Shown here: positions 57,751-64,000 of the stretch, piece by piece | Layout: each line of letters starts with the position of its first letter | Numbering within the stretch: position 1 is the stretch's first letter | DNA from: Lasiosphaeria ovina | Taxonomy: Eukaryota > Ascomycota > Sordariomycetes > Sordariales > Lasiosphaeriaceae | Assembly: GCA_033439765.1 (NCBI GenBank) | Contig: JAULSN010000003.1 | Span: forward strand, 4,464,001-4,528,000 | Direction of reading: 5' to 3' | DNA length: 64,000 nucleotides | Notes under the pieces: generated by a model | Database searches by the model: none | Told to the model about the DNA's origin: nothing | The model's input: only the letters and a program-made list of their open reading frames with translations | Made by a program: the position numbers and the translations under genes

Positions 57751-60023
57751 AAGACTGCCAACTTTGATTTACTTCCGCAGCCCCCGGCATATAATGTTGG
57801 TAACGAGGACTCGAGGAATAAGATGAACGTCAAGAAACCAGCCTCGGAAACCTCGTCATTTTGCGGATGAGATAGAGCTACTGGCAACAAAAATTGCGAG
57901 ACAGACTGGCAGGATAACAACACAGGCTTTTGCTATGGGCTCTGATCACGGCACCCTATGAAATCTTACACGCACCCTCATATGAATCTAGGCATCTTCT
58001 CACAGCGTGATTCTTTTAGCACAAACTTGTGAACAACGTCCGTGACAGCTCAGGATGCATACAGGAAGTCCAAAATCCACAGAACGGCGAACGCAAAAAA
58101 ACCAAGACGGTAACTAAATCAACGTTCTCCGCTATCTCACCAAGTCTAGATCATTGTGCTAGAATAAGTGCACTCATTATGCTCTTACTCAGGACCCGAT
58201 CGATATCATTCACCACTGCATCGTCTTAAACATTTTTTACAGAAACTCGATATGTGGCGCATGGTAATCACAAAACCATTGCACTCTTTGGTGACTTACA
58301 ACTCACTTCAAAACCTACCTGGGCTCTGAACGCTCCACATGTGTACGGAGTGAGATAGTCACAACCTCGATATTCCTATGCCAAGACCTTCCCAACTTCC
58401 CGATCTTCACAAAAAAAAACGATCAATGGTCTTGAAATGGAGAGAATCGGCAGAGCTACTTGAGGCCTCCACAATGATAAGTCATCTGCAGAGCAACTCT
58501 GTATCGTAGCCAAACTGTCATGGTGCACTCATCAGTCGACATTCGTTACTGTCCCTAAAAGGAGGCACAATAAAGGAGACGGAAAAAAAGGGGTAAACAA
58601 ACGCCAAGAGCATGCCAGGAACCAGGGATCAGGAAACCTAAACCGGAAAGGAAAAGGGGATAGGGGAAAGGGGAAAGGGGAAGCAAGCGCGGCTGCTGTT
58701 GTTCCGCGTATTGATCTTGGCAGGGAAAAAGTTGAAGGGAACTTTACCATTAGTGCCGTAATACGCCAATACAATCCGTACGCACGATCCTAAAAGACGT
58801 GAAAAAAAAGAAAGGGGTGATATGCCCCGCGCAGCGCCAGCGCGTTAGGATCGTTAACATTGAAGAACGCGGGAGGAGCAGTACGGTAATCACAGACAGG
58901 GAAGGAGTAACCCCCCGCGTGGTGCAGAGGAACAAGATCCATGCACGGACGGCGGCACTGCATGGATGCATAAAAAAAAATTCCTCGGTGAGCCCATCAC
59001 ACCTACCCGCATCAGTAACCAGGGCAGTCACTAAATTCGCTCGTTCAGGACACACCCCCAATGCCCCTGCGCGGGCGCGGGCGCGCGGCAGCAGGCCCCT
59101 TTTCCTTCCCCGTCCCTCCTCCCCCGGACTTGCAGTCCCCCTTTCGGGAGTGTTTTCTCACCACCACTGCATTGGAAGGGCCTGGACCAAGCCGGGTCTA
59201 GCATCCATCCCACGATTCCTTTCCCAAGCGTAACCTCGACGCCGTGGTTGCGCATCGGCAAGTGCGCACCGAGAAAATGGGAGTCGGGACGGAACTGGGG
59301 GTAGGTTGGTTACGGTATGGTGGTTTTCTCCGCCGCGACAGGAGACTTCGCGGAAATATACTAAATAATTAGCACCAAAGAACATTGCAGAGAACTATTG
59401 CACTCTCGGACTTGGACTGCGCTCAATGCGGACATTTAGACGGGCTTCTCAGGAGTCAGATATGCATGGGCAATTGGTATGGACCCCTATTTCATCGAAA
59501 AAATTCTTGCTCGGCGTCTTCCAGAGTGAAATGTCCTTGCAGCACTCTGTTTGCCGGACGGTCAGCGCATCATGAGGTCCCGAAAGTAGAGCAAAAACAC
59601 GGAGTAAAATATCCGAACAAATTACAATAAAGGTAGAATAAGTTGCAGACTATATTTACGACGAATATGATGTCGCGGGAAACGAGGAGACGCTGTTGCA
59701 TCGCCGCCCTTTTTCCCTATAAAACAGCCACTATCCCAAAGGATCCTTATCTTGGAACGCTAGATGATGGACCATATCCATATCCAACTACATGCCCCCA
59801 AAAGGAACCGCTAATTTCCAACTGCGGTGTGTGCTTCCAACTCCAGTTGCCTTTTATACCATGATTTCCCGCCCATTCCCGCACCGTTTGGATGCGAGCC
59901 AGCCTTTTCCCTCGAAATGTCAAAAAGAAGAAACCCAAATATCGCCCGTTGAAATGCTAAAAACAAGAAAACCGCCGAAAAGCACCAGAATGCAGATACA
60001 AGCGCCCGACCCGACTCTTTACC
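57751..60023. other. Gene-poor intergenic region
   Basis: No gene is supported. The region is compositionally mixed with A runs (58410-58418, 58801-58810, 58971-58980) and GGGGAAAGGG-type repeats at about 58645-58683. The end near 60023 is the 3' flank of the GH76 gene. Confidence 0.55.
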
Positions 60024-61643
60024 TCACTTGCCTTCGGCCCATTCGCTACTTATCCATATAAGACATCCCAGCAAGGACGTCAGGACAAAGGCAGTCAAGA
60101 AACCAGCGCCACCCCGGTCGGCCTGTGTGATTGGCGCCAGGGTTGGCAGCGTATTCGGGATGGAGCCCGCGTCGGGGTCACCCACGCTGGTGCCGCCCGT
60201 CGTGTTGGTTAGCGGGCCGGCGACCGGCTGCTGGTCCACCAACTGCGTCATCAGTGCTGCCAACGCGCTCATCTCCTGACCAGCAGGGCCCATCCCGACG
60301 TCGCCGTCGTAGTTACCTGTGGTCCAGCGGAAGCCGCAGGTCCCGTCCGAGAGGCAGCTCTTGACGGCACCCTGGGTCGATGTCCTCAACACATTGGTGA
60401 TGTTCTCATGCGTGAAGGGCGCAACCAGGGCCACCGTGGCCAGCGCGCGGTGCATATAGCCCTTGAACGAGTGCTGGTCGACGTTGCACTGGACTCGGTC
60501 ATCCAGCTCGCACGCCCTCTCCACCATGATACCGTTGGGGAAGAAATGTTCAATTGTCCGGTTCAGCAGGCCGCTCACCCGAGTCCGCCACTTTTGGGAG
60601 TTTGTCTAGAGGCTAGTTAGTTTGTCTCGACTCGAGATTGCTTAGAGGGTAATTTGGAGAGGAACAAGAGACAACGTACATGGTTGTACATGATGGCGGC
60701 GCCATGAATGAGCACGGCAGCGTTGGCGGAGAACTGCACAGGGTTGATGTCGGTACAGTTGTGCTCGACATGGCCGCCGTCGAAGACGTTGTACGACTTG
60801 TCGATATACTTGACGCCTTCCATCCAGTCCCACGTCGTCTCGACCCATTGCGCATACGTCTCATTGTTGGTATATCGGGCGAGACGGGCAGCAATATTGA
60901 GGAAGCAGACATTGGCGATGGAGTTTTTATAGTTGAAGCCACCGTTGGATCTGGGAATCTGCCAGCGTAGGCCGCCGTTGCAATCCTCCAACTCCCAGCG
61001 CGGGGCCTGCGTGTTGAAGACGGCCTGGGCCAACGCCAACCACTGCGGCTGGTCCTTTGGCGGGTTGGGGAAGTTGACCTCGGCGGCGAGCATGGCCGCC
61101 ATACCCCAGAAGGCCTGGTCGTCATTCCCGAGCGACGCGGTCCAATTGATGGGCTGGTAGCTGTTCTGCGGAGCGGCGGCCTGGAAGAGCAGAGCCTCGG
61201 TCGTCACGTTGTTAAACTGATCATCCCCCGTGTAAAACCAGTAATCCACCATCGTCCCCCACATTGCGCCGGCCTCCCACCAGTAGTACGGCCCCACTGG
61301 TGGAGGGCCGGGCAGAATTCCAATGGTTTGTCCGTATTCGTCGCCGTGGTAGTACGCCATGAGATTTTTCGCAACTGTCTTGGAGGCCGCCTTGATAGAG
61401 CCTGCCTAGCGGTCAGCGAGTCGGCTTCAGGTATGTAGCAGTGAGGTCATGCGGTTGACATCTTGGAAAGGAGTCGATAGAGACACGGCATAGCCGGGGT
61501 CGGGGGCCGCTATGGCAGGTGTAGTGCAGGTGATAATGGAACTCACTTGGGGATTTAAGATCGACACTCAAAGCCGACTGCGCTCTCGCATGGCGGGCGG
61601 CGACGAGCAGCAGCGCAGTGACGATCGCCAGTATTCTTCCCAT
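60024..61643 (-). CDS. GPI-anchored GH76 protein (DFG5/DCW1 type)
   Basis: Three exons (61643-61547, 61401-60680, 60605-60024) encode 466 residues. It has a signal peptide (about 1-22, ILAIVTALLLVAA), a GH76 alpha-1,6-mannanase-like domain, and a C-terminal Ser/Thr/Gly region followed by a hydrophobic tail (GFLTAFVLTSLLGCLIW) fitting GPI attachment. The adjacent aspartates D126/D127 in GNDDQAFWG are the GH76 catalytic pair. Other family blocks are YYWWEAGAMWG, CNGGLRWQ and CGFRWTTGNYDG. Yeast Dfg5 and Dcw1 are thought to transfer GPI-linked wall proteins onto beta-glucan, so a wall cross-linking role is likely. Several N-glycosylation sites are visible. Confidence 0.9.
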
Positions 61644-63417
61644 CTTGGATGACGGCCGGCATTGGCCGTCAAAAATCGACCAAGCAGACCTCACGGGCGT
61701 CTTCTATCGTCTAATGCGGGGTATCGAAAAGCTCGTTGTCTTCGTCCGTCCAGAGGCAACATACAATACTGCTGCAATAATCGCGCAGGGGAAAGAAAGC
61801 CCGAGGTGAGGAGATTTGGACTCGGGGTGTCGGCTACGTCCGGATGAGGCGACGCAGGTAAAGAAGTGCCTGATGTCAAAGAGGCACTGGCATGGGAAAA
61901 GAGGCAACGACGGCTCTTGTTCAGTCGGAGCAACTGACGTGAGGTGAGGTTAGGGCCGCCCGTTCCGGTCCCGATGGCACGGATGGCACAGGTAACACGA
62001 TGCCATTGAGCAAGTGGGAAAAAATTGCACGTTCATTCGGCCTTGTTGGCCCAGATCTGACACGCAACACAGGCCGGCGTCTCGTGAGCAGACCGACCCA
62101 GCTCCAAGACCTGGCCTGATGACGTTTTGGGCAAGGGCTGAGATGCTGAGGCAGGGGTGCAGAGGGCACAGCCTGGGTGGCTCTGTCAGCGCAATCGGAT
62201 TATTAACCTGCCAAATTCCCAGGTATTGATTCCACTGTCAGTCTGGGCCAGGGCTGATCTTTTGTCTTTCGGCGCGATCAGGCCGTGCCGCTCGCCTTTT
62301 GGGCAGGAACTCCCCAGTGTCGGGAACCGTTTTCCCAATGCGACGTCCCCCAAGGGGGCACAGCCAATTAAGCTAGCGCGCCGGCCGCTAGCTCGTTGGC
62401 CAAGACAAACGGGGTGGGGCAAGCGACCTTCGGGGTCAGCAGAGTTGCCGTTTTGGGGCGTCAAAGTAATACGTGGATGAAAAGTTGTCAGACATGTTGT
62501 CCGGGTACGCAGTCCTCGTATCTCATTTCCGTCCGCAGGGACACAGTTAGGCCATTAATTACGAAAGACTGTTTGGTGCAAGAGATCCGAGTTTCACTGC
62601 AGGGCAACTTGACAAGTGTGACAAATTTCATCTCATGGATGGTTGCCTATGTCGGAGCCGGATTCGGACGAACAGCAACTCGCCGGACGACACACTCAAG
62701 ATGATCGGAAGAAATTTTAATATTCAAAACAGCATTTGCCTGCCCCGGCACCTAGATATCAATGTCGCTGACGTTATGCATCTGGTTTGATGCTGATAGA
62801 ATTACTTATGTATGCTCGGCGATATCAGACCATCTCTCTCTTCCACGAACATACTGAATCCTGTCCGATCATCAACATCAGAATAAGTTCGATGAGGATA
62901 GAAACCCTTCACAGCCGCCGGATCATGCCCCGATTTTATTAACCGTGACCATTTGGCCGTCATGGCTATTTCTGAGAGTGTATTATGGATATGGATACGC
63001 CTGTTGAAGGTGAGGGCGCTTGACGTATGCCTCTCATTCAGCTTTGGGAGAGATCTGGGACAGAGGATAATTTATGACTTTCAGTTTGTTTGGCTCCAGA
63101 TATCTGTCGGATGCTTGACTGATGAATGTATCAGTCATTTCTTAGTGTGTACTTCATCTCACTTGGATTTAGCACTTCACTCTTTTCTCAGAACGTTGTC
63201 TCCAGCCGTGAGTGAGATTTTAAGGTCTGAACAGGTCACCCAGGAAACGGGATTTCCTGCCTTATTCACTGCGAGCATTTTGATTTGGACCTGAAATTCA
63301 CCAAAAGCCTGTGGTGAAGACTGACTTTCCAAAACAGGGCCCGACGAGGCGCAAGCTATCGCTTTTCTCCTGTGCTCTCCCTGCTCATCAGTATTGCTTC
63401 TTCCGTCCCCTCATCAA

Positions 63418-63723
63418 CCAATCATTTTCGCGAGGAAAGTTAACCTCTCGTTCAACCTCTCGTTCAACCTTTCGTTCACTTTCACGCACGGGCAATCCAT
63501 TCGCGTCTTCATTTCAAGTCGTAACTCACATTCAATCTCGGGGCTGCAAAGTTTCTCTCACCTCCCTTCCGCACATCTGAGCCCTGCTTTTGGGTCTTCA
63601 CTGGAGACGTTTGCCTCGCAGAAATCCGTGAGCCACCACCTTCTCACCCGTACCAAGCCCACATTCTGATTCCTGTCATCTAATCTAAGCCTACAAGGAA
63701 TTCGCCGACGAAAAGAAACAAAA
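63418..63723 (+). promoter_or_regulatory. Putative promoter and leader of the 63724 gene
   Basis: A CCAAT box lies at 63418-63422. It is followed by three 12-bp AACCT(C/T)TCGTTC repeats (63442-63477) and C/T-rich sequence up to the ATG. The ATG at 63724 sits in an AAAATG context. Inference from composition only. Confidence 0.35.
63442..63477 (+). repeat. 12-bp tandem repeat x 3
   Basis: AACCTCTCGTTC at 63442-63453 and 63454-63465, and AACCTTTCGTTC at 63466-63477. Confidence 0.9.
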
Positions 63724-64000
63724 ATGAGCCATCTGAAACGCGGTCGCGAGGACCTTTCGCCGCCCACTAAGTTTGGTGAGAAGCCAGCTGCTGCCGACCG
63801 CGGCCCCGACTCGCCCGCCGAGCAGCGAGCAAAGCGCGTCAAGCATGGCATTAAAGGAAAGAAGAACAAGAAAATTCCCTTCAAGATAGCGCCAGACTCG
63901 GCCCGCTCCATCAAGCTCGAATCAAGCCCCTGCAAACGCATCTTGCCCGATATTCCTCTTGTCCAAAAGCCAAAAGAGTTTTCGGAGAACGCCCAGGAGA
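63724..64000 (+). CDS. N-terminal fragment of an unrecognised basic protein
   Basis: An open frame begins MSHLKRGREDLSPPTKFG and stays open to the window end (92 codons). It is rich in Lys/Arg/Pro with nuclear-localisation-like clusters (KRVKHGIKGKKNKK). No domain can be assigned from this part. The upstream CCAAT box and pyrimidine-rich leader support a real gene. It is truncated by the window edge, not by mutation. Confidence 0.6.
   Translation, partial: MSHLKRGREDLSPPTKFGEKPAAADRGPDSPAEQRAKRVKHGIKGKKNKKIPFKIAPDSARSIKLESSPCKRILPDIPLVQKPKEFSENAQE

Larger units (their letters stand above)
61644..63723. other. Divergent intergenic region
   Basis: Lies between the GH76 gene (-) and the gene starting at 63724 (+). 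The frames are short and overlapping. Only the promoter elements listed next are worth noting. Confidence 0.55.

Overview
The window is nuclear DNA of a filamentous ascomycete (Pezizomycotina, most likely Sordariomycetes). Genes are split by short 5'-GT...AG-3' introns of about 55-130 nt with CTAAC/CTGAC-type branch sites. Coding regions are GC-rich, intergenic regions carry homopolymers and (C)CTAGGT-type microsatellites, and the gene set (alpha-1,3-glucan synthase, a GH76 DFG5/DCW1 protein, a Zn2Cys6 regulator, NatB auxiliary subunit, TRAPP II subunit, ILM1 family) is fungal. The species cannot be read from this window. Exon coordinates below are manual splice models, each checked for an intact reading frame.

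Layout. 1-4036: no gene recognised. 4037-7053 (-): CAMK-like Ser/Thr kinase of the Kin4/Frk1 type. 7054-15108: an accessory-looking stretch with two unassigned, divergently transcribed genes (9323-10373 - and 11838-13472 +). It is bracketed by two diverged direct repeats (about 8811-9300 and 13848-14300) and holds smaller duplications, a hairpin of telomere-like repeats and very long homopolymers inside two introns. 15109-16903 (-): C2-domain protein. 18775-20930 (+): thiamine-diphosphate 2-keto acid (pyruvate-type) decarboxylase. 21614-24697 (-): Zn2Cys6 transcription factor. 26325-31168 (-): TRAPP II subunit Trs130/TRAPPC10, divergent from 31694-32964 (+) MRI1 of the methionine salvage pathway. 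33386-34777 (+): secreted M20 metallopeptidase. 35114-36648 (-): geranylgeranyltransferase I beta subunit, divergent from 37699-38469 (+) ILM1-family membrane protein. 39267-42850 (-): NatB auxiliary subunit Naa25/Mdm20. 43890-44603 (-): Cox23. 45620-53082 (-): complete alpha-1,3-glucan synthase. 56693-57750 (-): a degenerate gene with tandem repeats. 60024-61643 (-): GPI-type GH76 protein. 63724 to the window end (+): start of an unrecognised basic protein.

Functionally most of the window is conserved housekeeping: vesicle traffic, protein prenylation, N-terminal acetylation, methionine salvage, mitochondrial copper/cytochrome oxidase assembly and fermentation. Two genes act on the cell wall (alpha-1,3-glucan synthase and GH76), about 7 kb apart and in the same orientation, separated by the gene-poor, decayed 53-60 kb interval. 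I see no polycistronic operon, CRISPR array or recognisable tRNA or rRNA gene. The strongest candidate for new biology is the 11838-13472 gene, which has a transglutaminase-like Cys-His-Asp arrangement, and its divergent unknown neighbour.
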